From contig NZ_JAJEWI010000010.1 in NCBI RefSeq assembly GCF_020687785.1, positions 124,001 through 188,000 of the forward strand: a stretch of 64,000 bases of DNA. Direction: 5' to 3'. This document shows positions 53,492-63,215 of this stretch, one piece after another. Within the stretch, counting starts at the first letter, position 1. Every line of letters begins with the position of its first letter. The notes beneath the pieces were generated by a model. That model was not told where the DNA came from. It saw only the letters and a program-made list of their open reading frames with translations, and did not search any database. The position numbers and the translations under genes were made by a program. Source of the stretch: Sphingopyxis yananensis (GTDB lineage Bacteria; Pseudomonadota; Alphaproteobacteria; Sphingomonadales; Sphingomonadaceae).

Positions 53492-54477
53492 CCGATCTTC
53501 CTCGTGATCCGCGCCATGACCCTGTTTTACGCGACGAAATTGTCGCCGCGTTGCAAATTTCCGCTGGCGAATTGCACGCCGACGCGACCTTTGGTGCTGG
53601 CGGCTATACCCGCGCCTTGATGGCGGCCGGCGCGCAGGTTGTGGCGTTTGACCGCGACCCTGACGCCATTGCCGAAGGGCAGAACTTGGTGGCCGAAGCC
53701 AAGGGCCAATTGCGCCTGATCCATGGCCGCTTTGGTGAAATGGATCAATTGCTGGCCCAGCATGGCATTGGCGCGTTGGACGGCGTGGTGTTCGACATTG
53801 GCGTGTCGTCCATGCAGCTTGATCGCGGCGAGCGGGGCTTTTCCTTTCAATCCGATGGTCCGCTGGACATGCGCATGGCGCAAGACGGCGAAACGGCGGC
53901 GGAATGGCTGAACCGTGCTGACGAAGCGGATATTGCGGACGTGCTGTTCCATTATGGGGATGAGCGCCAGTCGCGCCGCGTCGCCCGCGCCATTGTGGCG
54001 GCCCGTCCGCTGAGCCGGACAGCGGAACTGGCCGTGCTTATTCGCAAGGCGCTGCGTCACCCGCCCGGCGCACCCAAAGACCCCGCGACCCGCAGTTTTC
54101 AAGCCATTCGCATTCATATCAATGGCGAACTGGACGAATTGACGGCTGGGTTGGAAGCCGCCGAGCGCATGTTAAAGCCCGGTGGCCGTTTGGCTGTGGT
54201 GACATTCCACAGTTTGGAAGACCGCATCGTCAAACGCTTTTTCAAAGAACGCAGTGGCAGCATGTCCGGTGGTTCGCGCCACATGCCTGTCGCCAAGGGC
54301 CAAGAAAAGGCACCGACATTCGGAACGCCCGCCAAAAAGATACGGCCCAGCAAAGAAGAAGAAGCCCGCAACCCACGGGCACGGTCGGCGACCTTGCGCA
54401 GCGCCGTTCGCACGGATGCGCCCAGTTGGACAGATGATATCGGCGGCAACGCAAAGAAGGAGGCAGGATCATGTTAA
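53488..54477 (+). CDS. rsmH: 16S rRNA (cytosine(1402)-N(4))-methyltransferase
   Basis: SAM-dependent methylation of C1402 in 16S rRNA. The motif [14 protein letters not shown] starts the SAM site, and [19 protein letters not shown] and [20 protein letters not shown] are the catalytic segments. The start at 53488 overlaps the mraZ stop (ATGA); the longer reading to 53392 lies inside mraZ. The 329 residues are full length. The last codons overlap the FtsL start. Confidence 0.96.
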   Translation: MTDLPRDPRHDPVLRDEIVAALQISAGELHADATFGAGGYTRALMAAGAQVVAFDRDPDAIAEGQNLVAEAKGQLRLIHGRFGEMDQLLAQHGIGALDGVVFDIGVSSMQLDRGERGFSFQSDGPLDMRMAQDGETAAEWLNRADEADIADVLFHYGDERQSRRVARAIVAARPLSRTAELAVLIRKALRHPPGAPKDPATRSFQAIRIHINGELDELTAGLEAAERMLKPGGRLAVVTFHSLEDRIVKRFFKERSGSMSGGSRHMPVAKGQEKAPTFGTPAKKIRPSKEEEARNPRARSATLRSAVRTDAPSWTDDIGGNAKKEAGSC

Positions 54478-55079
54478 TGGCAGCCCGCAAGCTTCAGGGG
54501 ATCGGTCTGGTCCTGCTGGTGCTGATCTTTGCGATGTTCCTTTATCCAGTATCCTTGAAGGTCGCCGCCAAGCGCAGCGAATTGACGCGCATCGAACGGC
54601 AAATTGTCGCATCGCGTGACAATATCCGCTATTTGGAAGCGGAACTGGCCGTGCGCGCTTCCTTGCGTCAGTTGGAAAAGTGGAACGCCGAAAGCTTTGG
54701 TTATGGTGCGCCCACCGCTGAACAATATTTGTCGAACGAACGGCAATTGGCGTCGCTGGACCGTCTGCCCCATGCTGTGGGGGCCAATGATGTTGAACCG
54801 GTGTTGATGGCCATGGTCAGCCCCGTCGATTTGCAAGAATCCAAGCCCCTCCCGCAACTGGAGGGGCCGGGCCGTGCGAATAATGTTGGGCTGGGTCAAA
54901 AATCTGGACTGGTTCGCGCATCCTTTGAAATCGCCAGCGACGCATCGCCCCAAATGGTGCAGACGCGCCGCCGCGAACAATTGCGGATGATCGAGGACCA
55001 ACTGCTTGCGAAGTCCACTTTGGCCCAATTAAAGGCCGACGCGGCCCGCGAAGCCGAGGCGGGTAACGCACCCAAATGA
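54471..55079 (+). CDS. ftsL: FtsL-like division protein (extended)
   Basis: Bitopic protein between rsmH and ftsI, the position of ftsL. One membrane segment near the N-terminus ([19 protein letters not shown]) is followed by a coiled coil ([20 protein letters not shown], then [14 protein letters not shown]), as in FtsL, which forms the FtsQBL complex and activates FtsWI. The length is 202 residues against about 100-130 in most FtsL; the extra C-terminal part (from residue about 100) is low in known motifs. ATG at 54471 has AAGGAGG 7 bases upstream and overlaps rsmH. Sequence identity alone is weak; context decides. Confidence 0.8.
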   Translation: MLMAARKLQGIGLVLLVLIFAMFLYPVSLKVAAKRSELTRIERQIVASRDNIRYLEAELAVRASLRQLEKWNAESFGYGAPTAEQYLSNERQLASLDRLPHAVGANDVEPVLMAMVSPVDLQESKPLPQLEGPGRANNVGLGQKSGLVRASFEIASDASPQMVQTRRREQLRMIEDQLLAKSTLAQLKADAAREAEAGNAPK

Positions 55080-56770
55080 GCACATTGGTCGTCCGTCCCG
55101 CACGGAGCCAATCCGTTGGGGCGCGGCAGCAAAATTTGCTGACCGCGCAGCAACGCTTGATGATCATGATGCTGTTGTTCATCGCGGCTTTTGTGCTGAT
55201 CGGTGGGCGCTTGCTTTATTATGGTCTGTTCGATGAAACAGCATCGCGCAGCGGCTATTCGGGCGCGTTTATGCCCATTCGCGCCGATATTGTGGACCGC
55301 AATGGCGTGCCATTGGCGCGGACCATCAACGGATATTCCATTCGTGTGGACCCCACGAAAATCTTGAACAGTCCAGCTTTTCTGGCGGACGAGTTGGTCA
55401 AGATTTTCCCCGATACGCCCCGATCGGAATTTTACGCCAAGCTGACGGGGGAACGATCCACCTATTTGCGCCGCCGCGCGGTGCCCGACGAAGTGGCCCA
55501 AGTCAATGCGATTGGCGAAATTGGCATTGATTTCCCCCGTGAATTGGAACGCCTTTATCCCCAAGACAGTTTGGCCGCCCATGTGCTGGGTTTCACCGAT
55601 GCCGATGGACAGGGTGTCAGCGGCATTGAAGGGGCGTTTAACGAGCAATTGACCGACAAGGCGACGCGTGGGCAACCCTTCGCCGTGTCGCTGGATAGCC
55701 GCGTTCAAGGTGTGTTGGAAAGCGAGCTGACCACCGCTGTCACCAACCTAGAGGCTTTGGGCGGCGCGGGCATTATTTTAGACGTGCATAGCGGCGAAGT
55801 ATTGGCCATGTCGTCGCTGCCAACCTATAATCCCAACAAATTGGCGGGCAGCAGCATGGCAGCGCGCCGCAATGCTATGACGCACAACCTGTATGAATTG
55901 GGTTCGACTTTCAAACCATTGACGGTGGCTGCCGCCATTGACGCGGGCACCGTTACCAGCATGGCCCGCCGCTATGATGCGACCCAGCCGTTGGCGATTG
56001 CTGGTTTCCGCATTCGCGACAGCCATTCGGCGGGGCGCTGGTTGAATGTGCCCGAAACATTGATGCAAAGCAGCAATATCACCACGGCGCGCATCGCGGA
56101 CGAAATGGGCCGTGAAAATATGGAACATATGTTCCGCAATTTGAAATTTGATGCGCGGCCCGAAATTGACATTAAGGAACGCGCCTTTCCACTGTGGCCG
56201 CGCCATTGGGGGCGTTTGACGACGCTGACCACCAGCTTTGGTCATGGTATTGCAGTAACGCCGCTGCATTTGGCCAATGCCTATGCTGCGATGGTGAATG
56301 GCGGCATTTATCGTCCGGCCACCATCCGTAAAATTGGGGATGGTGAAGCGCCGAAGGGCGTGCGGGTGTTCAAGGAATCGACCAGCGCCCGTATGCGGCA
56401 ACTGCTACGCCTGATTGTATCGGATGGCACGGGCCGCAAAGCCAATGCCCCAGGGTTTCGGATAGGCGGGAAAACCGGCAGCGCTGAAAAACCCGGTGTG
56501 GGCGGCTATCGCCGCAGCAGCTTGGTTTCGACATTTGCATCAGCGTTTCCCATGGATAACCCGCGATATGTCTTGATCGTGATGATTGATGAGCCCAAAG
56601 GAAACGCCTATAGCAGTGGTCAGCGCACTGCCGGTTGGACGGCGGCACCTGTGGTGAAAAATGTCGTTACGCGGGCAGGGCCAATGCTGGGTGTGTTTCC
56701 AGATGAAAGTCGCGATGTGGACGTTTCCGAACTGACTCCTTTGTTGAACAAGGGCGCGGAGGGAATATGA
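55076..56770 (+). CDS. ftsI: Peptidoglycan D,D-transpeptidase FtsI (PBP3)
   Basis: Septal transpeptidase (class B PBP, 564 residues). The N-terminal membrane anchor is MIMMLLFIAAFVLIGGRLLY. The dimer domain has RADIVDRNGVPLART. The transpeptidase motifs are STFK (GSTFKPL, nucleophile Ser), SSN (SSNITTARI) and KTG (GGKTGSAEKP). It ends WTAAPVVKNV. The start overlaps the FtsL stop by four bases (ATGA) and its stop overlaps murE. It functions with FtsW encoded at 61974. Confidence 0.96.
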   Translation: MSTLVVRPARSQSVGARQQNLLTAQQRLMIMMLLFIAAFVLIGGRLLYYGLFDETASRSGYSGAFMPIRADIVDRNGVPLARTINGYSIRVDPTKILNSPAFLADELVKIFPDTPRSEFYAKLTGERSTYLRRRAVPDEVAQVNAIGEIGIDFPRELERLYPQDSLAAHVLGFTDADGQGVSGIEGAFNEQLTDKATRGQPFAVSLDSRVQGVLESELTTAVTNLEALGGAGIILDVHSGEVLAMSSLPTYNPNKLAGSSMAARRNAMTHNLYELGSTFKPLTVAAAIDAGTVTSMARRYDATQPLAIAGFRIRDSHSAGRWLNVPETLMQSSNITTARIADEMGRENMEHMFRNLKFDARPEIDIKERAFPLWPRHWGRLTTLTTSFGHGIAVTPLHLANAYAAMVNGGIYRPATIRKIGDGEAPKGVRVFKESTSARMRQLLRLIVSDGTGRKANAPGFRIGGKTGSAEKPGVGGYRRSSLVSTFASAFPMDNPRYVLIVMIDEPKGNAYSSGQRTAGWTAAPVVKNVVTRAGPMLGVFPDESRDVDVSELTPLLNKGAEGI

Positions 56771-58209
56771 CCCAGCTTTCATCCTTGCTGCCCATAGGTT
56801 TTAAAACCAGCGCCGACCCGTTGGTGACGGGGTTGGCGATTGACCACCGCAAGATTACGTCAGGCAATATTTTTGGGGCCTTTGTTGGCGAACGTGTGAA
56901 TGGCGAGGATTATATTCCCGCCGCCATCGCCGCGGGGGCCAATGTCATCGTTGCGCGGCCCGAAGCACGGGTGGACGGTGCGGTGCATGTTGCGTCCGAT
57001 AATCCGCGCCAATTGTTCGCCCAAATGGCGGCACGTTATTTCCCGCAATTTCCTGGCACCTGTGCGGCGGTAACGGGCACCAATGGCAAAACGTCGATTG
57101 TTGAAATGACCCGCCAATTGTGGCGCATGGCTGGTTTTCATGCGGCGTCTATTGGCACCTTGGGTATCACCACCGGCGATGACCGTGTGGTGACGGGCCT
57201 GACCACGCCGGACGTGGTGACATTTTTGGCCAATATGGCGGGTCTGGCGGCAGAGGGTGTGACCCATGCGGCCTTTGAAGCATCCAGCCATGGCTTGCAT
57301 CAATATCGCACCGAGGGCCTGCCGGTTCAGATCGGCGCGTTCAGCAATTTAAGCCATGATCATCTGGATTATCACCAGACGATGGACGCTTATTTCGACG
57401 CCAAAATGCGCCTGTTCCGCGAAGTGGTGGTCGATGGAGGCGCGGCCGTGATTTGGGCGGATGATCCGCGGTCGGGCCAAGTGGCGGATATTGCGCGTGC
57501 GCGCGGGTTGCAGATGATGACTGTGGGCGCGCAGGGCGATGACTTGCGCCTAATGGACCGTCAGGTGACCGCGCTGGGCCAAATGCTGCAATTGCGCCAT
57601 TTGGGCAAGGATTATACCGTCAGCCTGCCGCTGATTGGCGGCTATCAAGTGGCCAATGCGCTGGTTTCGGCGGGCATTGTCATGGCGAGCGGCCAAGATA
57701 TTGGCCGGACCTTGGCCGATTTGGAACGCTTGCAGCCGGTACGGGGCCGCTTGGAGCGCGCGGGCATCAGCCGTGCTGGCGCGCCCATCTATGTGGATTA
57801 TGCCCATACGCCGGATGCTTTGGGCGCTGCCTTGGATGCCCTGCGTCCCCATGCCGAGGGGCGGTTGATTTTGGTGTTCGGCGCTGGCGGCGACCGTGAT
57901 CAGGCCAAAAGACCGGAAATGGGCCATGTCGCGGCGGCCAAGGCTGATGTGCAAATTATCACCGATGATAATCCGCGCGGCGAAGACCCTGCGGCAATTC
58001 GCGCCGCCATAGCGGCGGGTGCGCCCGATGCGCTGATCATTGGCGACCGCCGCCAAGCTATATCCCAAGCCATCGCCATGGCGGGCGGGCAAGATATCGT
58101 CTGCATCGCCGGCAAGGGGCATGAACAGGGCCAGATTATTGGGGCGGGCGCGGATGTGCGCGTGATCCCATTTGATGATGTAAGCGTTGCAAGAGAATGT
58201 GCCGCATGA
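56767..58209 (+). CDS. murE: UDP-MurNAc-tripeptide synthetase, DAP-adding
   Basis: Adds meso-diaminopimelate to UDP-MurNAc-L-Ala-D-Glu. The P-loop is GTNGKTSIVEMTRQLW, the binding region FSNLSHDHLDYHQTMD, and the DAP-selective motif DNPR in TDDNPRGEDP. The 480 residues are full length. The ATG at 56767 overlaps the ftsI stop (ATGA), and its own stop overlaps murF. Confidence 0.96.
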   Translation: MTQLSSLLPIGFKTSADPLVTGLAIDHRKITSGNIFGAFVGERVNGEDYIPAAIAAGANVIVARPEARVDGAVHVASDNPRQLFAQMAARYFPQFPGTCAAVTGTNGKTSIVEMTRQLWRMAGFHAASIGTLGITTGDDRVVTGLTTPDVVTFLANMAGLAAEGVTHAAFEASSHGLHQYRTEGLPVQIGAFSNLSHDHLDYHQTMDAYFDAKMRLFREVVVDGGAAVIWADDPRSGQVADIARARGLQMMTVGAQGDDLRLMDRQVTALGQMLQLRHLGKDYTVSLPLIGGYQVANALVSAGIVMASGQDIGRTLADLERLQPVRGRLERAGISRAGAPIYVDYAHTPDALGAALDALRPHAEGRLILVFGAGGDRDQAKRPEMGHVAAAKADVQIITDDNPRGEDPAAIRAAIAAGAPDALIIGDRRQAISQAIAMAGGQDIVCIAGKGHEQGQIIGAGADVRVIPFDDVSVARECAA

Positions 58210-59582
58210 CGCCTTTATGGACAGCCAAAGCCATTGCCGCCGCGACAGGCGGCGTTGCCAGCGCGGATTTCACCGTCAAGGGCGTGGCCTTTGACAGTCG
58301 CGAGGTGCAGGCGGGTGATTTGTTTATCGCCATGAAGGGCGAGGCCAGCGACGGCCATTTCTTTATCGACAAAGCGATTGCGGCGGGCGCTGCGGCGATT
58401 TTGTGCGAAACCCATATTGATCATCCCCATGTCAAAGTGGCGGATAGCGCGGCCGCGCTGGGCGCGTTGGGCACGGCATCGCGCAATCGCAGTCATGGGC
58501 ATATTATTGGCGTCACGGGATCGGCGGGCAAGACAGGCACAAAAGAGGCGCTATTTGCGGCGCTGGACCGTTTTCGGCCTGGCCGCGCCCATCGTTCGGT
58601 GAAAAGCTATAATAATCATGTCGGTGTGCCGCTCAGCTTGGCGCGCATGGGTTCGACCATGGATTATGGCGTGTTCGAAATGGGCATGAACCATGCGGGC
58701 GAATTGGCGGAATTGACGCAGATGGTCCGCCCCCATGTGGCGATTGTGACCACCATTGCCCCCGCGCATATGGAGTTTTTCGCCGACGAAAGCGCCATTG
58801 CGGACGCGAAGGGCGAGATTTTTGAAGGCTTGCAGGCTGATGGCACCGCTATCTTGCCTTATGATAGTCCCCATTATGCCCGCCTGCGCGCCAAGGCAGA
58901 GCAGCACGCCGCCCATATCGTCAGTTTCGGGCTGGGTGAGGGGGCGGATGTGCGCGCCGTTGATTGGCTGGCCGATGGACAGGGCGGGTCGATTGTCACC
59001 GCGCAGGTTCAGGACAGCTTGCTTTGCTACAGCATCGCCCAGTCGGGCGCGCATTGGGTGGCCAATAGCTTGGCCGTGCTGGCCGCCGTCAAAGCGGTGG
59101 GTGGGGATCTGCCCGCTGCTGGACTGGCCTTTGCGGAAATGGCAGGGCTGGCGGGACGCGGCGCGCGCCACCGCATATCGCTGGAACGCGGAACGGCCCG
59201 CATCATTGACGAAAGCTATAATGCCAACCCCGCGTCGATGACAGCGACGATCAAACAATTTGGTGACGAGTCGGGTGGTCGGCACATCGCCATATTGGGC
59301 GCGATGAAGGAACTGGGCGCGGATAGCGACCGCTATCATGCGGAACTGGCACCTCCACTCATCGCCGCAGCGGTGCAATTCGCCGTCTTGGTTGGCCCTG
59401 AAATGGCCCCGCTTGCCAAAGCGCTTGAGAGGGACATGGAATTGGCGCATGTGCCCGACCACGCAGCCGCCAAGGCGTTGCTGCGTTCATTGATTCAGCC
59501 AAATGATGTGGTGTTGATCAAAGGGTCGAACAGTGTTGGCCTGTCGCATTTGGTGACGGCGCTGACCAGTGGGGAATTTTAA
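58206..59582 (+). CDS. murF: UDP-MurNAc-tripeptide:D-alanyl-D-alanine ligase
   Basis: Adds D-Ala-D-Ala to complete the pentapeptide. The first domain has [18 protein letters not shown], the P-loop [16 protein letters not shown], and later [28 protein letters not shown] and [12 protein letters not shown]. The start at 58206 overlaps the murE stop (ATGA). An ATG at 58197 would only add three residues. 458 residues. Confidence 0.95.
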   Translation: MTPLWTAKAIAAATGGVASADFTVKGVAFDSREVQAGDLFIAMKGEASDGHFFIDKAIAAGAAAILCETHIDHPHVKVADSAAALGALGTASRNRSHGHIIGVTGSAGKTGTKEALFAALDRFRPGRAHRSVKSYNNHVGVPLSLARMGSTMDYGVFEMGMNHAGELAELTQMVRPHVAIVTTIAPAHMEFFADESAIADAKGEIFEGLQADGTAILPYDSPHYARLRAKAEQHAAHIVSFGLGEGADVRAVDWLADGQGGSIVTAQVQDSLLCYSIAQSGAHWVANSLAVLAAVKAVGGDLPAAGLAFAEMAGLAGRGARHRISLERGTARIIDESYNANPASMTATIKQFGDESGGRHIAILGAMKELGADSDRYHAELAPPLIAAAVQFAVLVGPEMAPLAKALERDMELAHVPDHAAAKALLRSLIQPNDVVLIKGSNSVGLSHLVTALTSGEF

Positions 59583-60652
59583 TGCTATATTGGCTGGCGG
59601 AATGGCTTGATTTTCCGGGCGTATTGAATCTTTTTCGCTATCTGAGCTTTCGTTCAGGGGCTGCGGTGGCGACGGCGCTGATTATCGGTTTGTTGATTGG
59701 TCCGCGCTTCATTGCGATGCTGCGGATGCGGCAGGGCAAGGGCCAGCCGATCCGTGAAGATGGTCCCCAAACGCATTTGGCCAAGCGAGGCACGCCAACC
59801 ATGGGCGGGTTGATGATGCTGATATCCTTGATGGTATCGGCGCTATTGTGGATGGATTTGTCCAATCGCTTCGTTTGGGCCTGTATCTTTGTGACCAGCG
59901 GTTTTGCGATTGTCGGTTTTATTGATGATTTGGACAAGGTGACGAAATCCAGCCATCGCGGCATTCCGGGCCGTGTGCGACTGTTGATTGAATTTGCCAT
60001 TGCGGGCGTTGCGGTTTTGTTGATTGTATCGCGCACCGGAACCGACCTATATCTGCCATTTTTCAGCGATGTGATGATCCCGCTGGGTCCGCTTTATTAT
60101 GTCTTTGCGATGGTGTTGATTGTCGGTTTCGGCAATGCGGTGAATTTGACCGATGGCTTGGACGGCTTGGCCACTTTCCCCGTGATGATCGCCAGCCTGA
60201 CCTTTTTGGTCATCGTTTATTTGTCGGGCAACGTGAAATTTGCCGAATATCTGGGCATTCCCCATGTGGCCGGTGCCGGTGAATTGGCGGTGTTTGCGGC
60301 GGCGATTATCGGGTCCTGCTTGGCGTTTTTGTGGTTCAATGCGCCGCCAGCGGCGGTGTTCATGGGCGATACGGGCAGCTTGGCCTTGGGCGGCGCTTTG
60401 GCGACCATTGCCGTTACCGCGCAGCATGAATTGGTGTTGGTGATTGTTGGCGGCTTGTTTGTGGCCGAAGCTATGTCCGTGATTATTCAGGTGTTCTGGT
60501 ATAAGCGCACCGGACGGCGGGTGTTTAAAATGGCCCCCATTCACCATCATTTCGAACAAATTGGTTGGGCGGAATCGACCGTGGTGATCCGTTTCTGGAT
60601 TATCTCGATTGTGTTGGCGCTGGCCGGTCTTGCGACGTTGAAACTGCGGTGA
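59582..60652 (+). CDS. mraY: Phospho-MurNAc-pentapeptide transferase
   Basis: Membrane enzyme forming lipid I from UDP-MurNAc-pentapeptide and undecaprenyl phosphate; ten transmembrane helices over 356 residues. Signatures are [39 protein letters not shown] and [13 protein letters not shown]. The ATG overlaps the murF TAA by one base (TAATG), and the end overlaps murD. Confidence 0.97.
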   Translation: MLYWLAEWLDFPGVLNLFRYLSFRSGAAVATALIIGLLIGPRFIAMLRMRQGKGQPIREDGPQTHLAKRGTPTMGGLMMLISLMVSALLWMDLSNRFVWACIFVTSGFAIVGFIDDLDKVTKSSHRGIPGRVRLLIEFAIAGVAVLLIVSRTGTDLYLPFFSDVMIPLGPLYYVFAMVLIVGFGNAVNLTDGLDGLATFPVMIASLTFLVIVYLSGNVKFAEYLGIPHVAGAGELAVFAAAIIGSCLAFLWFNAPPAAVFMGDTGSLALGGALATIAVTAQHELVLVIVGGLFVAEAMSVIIQVFWYKRTGRRVFKMAPIHHHFEQIGWAESTVVIRFWIISIVLALAGLATLKLR

Positions 60653-61977
60653 TTAGGGCGCGCGCCTTTGCTGGTCGTCGTTATGCGGTGCTGGGACTGG
60701 CGCGTTCTGGTCTGGCGACGACCGAGGCCCTGATTGCCAGCGGCGCGGGCGTGACGGCGTGGGATGACCGCGTTGACGCGCGCGATGCCGCCATGGCCTT
60801 GGGCGCGGATATTGGCGATATTTTGTCGCTGGACCTGTCAGGTTTTGCGGGCGTGGTTGTGTCGCCGGGTGTACCGCTGAACCGCCACCCCATTGCGGCC
60901 CATGCCGCGCATCATGGCGTGCCAGTGCTGGGTGACACTGAATTATTTGCCGAGGCGCGGGCCGAATTGCCGCCGCATATATTGGTGGGCATTACAGGCA
61001 CCAATGGCAAATCCACCGTCACGGCGTTAATCCATCATATGTTGCAGCAAGCGGGCTATCCCGCGTTAATGGGCGGCAATATTGGTTTGCCGATCATGGC
61101 ACGTGATGCGCTACAGCCCAATGATCGCGGCAATGGCGTTTATGTGCTGGAACTCAGCAGTTACCAGATCGACCTGTCGCATCATCTGGCTTGTGATGTG
61201 GCCGTGCTGACCAATATTACCCCAGACCATCTGGACCGTTACGACGGCTTTGCAGGCTATGCCGCATCAAAAGAGCGTTTGTTTGGCATGATGAAGGCGG
61301 GCAGCCATGCGGTGATCGGCGTGGATGACGCACCATCGCGGGCCGTCGCGGACGCAATTGATAGCCACAAGGTGCGGCTATTGCGCGTGTCGACCTTGGA
61401 CGTAGACCCCGCCGATCAACAGCGTTGGCCCGCCTTGCAAGGCCCGCACAATGCCCAAAATGCGGTCTGCGCCATAGCGGTTGGTCATGCGCTGGGCTTG
61501 AGCGATCAAGACATTGAGCAGGGCCTGTCCACTTACACCGCCTTGCCGCACCGCATGGAATGGGTGGCCGATCGGCGAGGTGTGCGCTATTTTAACGATA
61601 GCAAAGCCACCAATGCGGCGTCCACCGCACCGGCTTTGGCCGCCTTTCCGCCTGCTGACGGCCAGCCGCGTCTGCATTGGATTGCGGGCGGTAAGCCCAA
61701 GGGCGATGGGCTGGCGGCATGCCGTCCATCCTTTGGCAATATTCAGCGTGCCTATTTTATTGGCGAAGCGATGAATGACTTTGCCGACGAAGTGGGGGAT
61801 GCGGTGCCGGTGGAGCGCAGCCAGACCATAGCTTATGCCGTGGAACAGGCCGCCGAGCATGCCAAGGCAGGGGATATTGTCTTGCTGTCGCCGGCTTGCG
61901 CCTCCTTTGACCAATTTCCCGATTATGAAGCACGCGGCGCGGCCTTTCGCGCTGCGGTGATGGCGCTAGGCGAATGA
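60649..61977 (+). CDS. murD: UDP-MurNAc-L-alanine:D-glutamate ligase
   Basis: Adds D-glutamate to UDP-MurNAc-L-Ala. The N-terminus is [18 protein letters not shown]; the P-loop is [16 protein letters not shown]; then [30 protein letters not shown], and [10 protein letters not shown], with GGKPKGDGL at the end. The start is the GTG at 60649, which overlaps the mraY stop (GTGA). No ATG start is available near the true N-terminus, and the longer reading to 60565 lies inside mraY. 442 residues. Confidence 0.93.
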   Translation: MIRARAFAGRRYAVLGLARSGLATTEALIASGAGVTAWDDRVDARDAAMALGADIGDILSLDLSGFAGVVVSPGVPLNRHPIAAHAAHHGVPVLGDTELFAEARAELPPHILVGITGTNGKSTVTALIHHMLQQAGYPALMGGNIGLPIMARDALQPNDRGNGVYVLELSSYQIDLSHHLACDVAVLTNITPDHLDRYDGFAGYAASKERLFGMMKAGSHAVIGVDDAPSRAVADAIDSHKVRLLRVSTLDVDPADQQRWPALQGPHNAQNAVCAIAVGHALGLSDQDIEQGLSTYTALPHRMEWVADRRGVRYFNDSKATNAASTAPALAAFPPADGQPRLHWIAGGKPKGDGLAACRPSFGNIQRAYFIGEAMNDFADEVGDAVPVERSQTIAYAVEQAAEHAKAGDIVLLSPACASFDQFPDYEARGAAFRAAVMALGE

Positions 61978-63215
61978 ATGGCGGTCCCGACCCCATAGAA
62001 ACGGCGGCGCCGCTTCGTCCCATCCTTCCCAAATCCCGCTTCAGCAAAAGGCGGGGGCCGATGCTCAGCCGCGCCGACAGTTCGCCGCTGGGCCTGTGGT
62101 ATTGGGAAATTGACCGTTTGCTGTTGCTGTTGATGTCGGTGTTAATCGCGGTCGGATTGGTAGCGGTGGCGGCGGCTTCGCCGGTTTCTGCGCAAAAATT
62201 ATCGTCGGGCAAAGATGTCCTCAGCCCGCTTTACTTTTTCTATCGCCAGCTTGCTTGGGTTTGTGTGGGCGTTCCGGTGATGCTGGCCATTTCGATGATG
62301 CCCAAACATGTCGCCCGCCGCTTTGCGATATATGCAGCAGGGCTGTTTGTCGTGCTGATGATGCTCGTGCCGATTGTCGGGACAGAGGTGAATGGCGCGA
62401 AGCGGTGGCTGGGCAGCGGCGTGATGCGCTTGCAACCATCAGAGTTTCTGAAGCCATTTTTCGCCATAACCTTGGCATGGATTTTGTCCCTGCGCATGAA
62501 GGGTGAAAATCTGCCGGTTGTGTGGTTCAGCTTGGGTTTTACAGCCTTTGTCGGCGCGATGTTGATGTTACAGCCCGACTTGGGCCAGACAGTGATTTTC
62601 GTCGCCACATGGTTTGTCATGGTGCTGATTGCGGGATTGCCCTTTCGCATATTGGGCTTGATGGGCGGGGCGGGGTTGGCGTCTTTGGTCGCGGCCTATT
62701 TCTTTTATCCCGTCGCGCAAAAGCGTATCAATATTTGGTTGTTCGACACGGGCGACAGTTTTCAGGTGGACCGCGCCCATGCCACGCTGACGGCGGGCGG
62801 GATATTTGGCACGGGGCCGGGTGCCGGTTTGGCCAAGTTTAAATTGCCAGAAGCGCATACCGATTATATTTTCTCGGTGATTGGTGAGGAATTTGGCCTG
62901 ATAGCCTGTCTGGCGATTTTGGCGCTTTATGCGGCGATTATCATTTGTGTGCTGATCCGCTTGCTGGAAGAAGAAGATAATTTCCTGATCTTGGCGGTTT
63001 CCGGTTTGATTGCCCAATTCGGCGGGCAGGCGGTGATCAATATGGCGGTGAATACGCAGTTGTTCCCATCAAAGGGGATGACCCTGCCGTTCATCAGCTA
63101 TGGCGGGTCGTCTTTCTTGGCTTTGTCGATTGGCATGGGTTTGCTCTTGTCGCTGACCCGCAGAAACCCCTATGCCGCTAGGATATCGATGACGCGGAGT
63201 TGGAATCGCAAATGA
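61974..63215 (+). CDS. ftsW: Septal peptidoglycan polymerase FtsW
   Basis: SEDS glycosyltransferase (413 residues, about ten membrane helices) polymerising lipid II at the septum with FtsI. SEDS motifs are GAKRWLGSGVMRLQPSEFLK, MLQPDLGQTVIFVATWF, AHTDYIFSVIGEEFGL and PFISYGGSS. A polar N-terminal extension of about 40 residues precedes the first helix. The start overlaps murD (ATGA) and the end overlaps murG. Confidence 0.96.
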   Translation: MNGGPDPIETAAPLRPILPKSRFSKRRGPMLSRADSSPLGLWYWEIDRLLLLLMSVLIAVGLVAVAAASPVSAQKLSSGKDVLSPLYFFYRQLAWVCVGVPVMLAISMMPKHVARRFAIYAAGLFVVLMMLVPIVGTEVNGAKRWLGSGVMRLQPSEFLKPFFAITLAWILSLRMKGENLPVVWFSLGFTAFVGAMLMLQPDLGQTVIFVATWFVMVLIAGLPFRILGLMGGAGLASLVAAYFFYPVAQKRINIWLFDTGDSFQVDRAHATLTAGGIFGTGPGAGLAKFKLPEAHTDYIFSVIGEEFGLIACLAILALYAAIIICVLIRLLEEEDNFLILAVSGLIAQFGGQAVINMAVNTQLFPSKGMTLPFISYGGSSFLALSIGMGLLLSLTRRNPYAARISMTRSWNRK

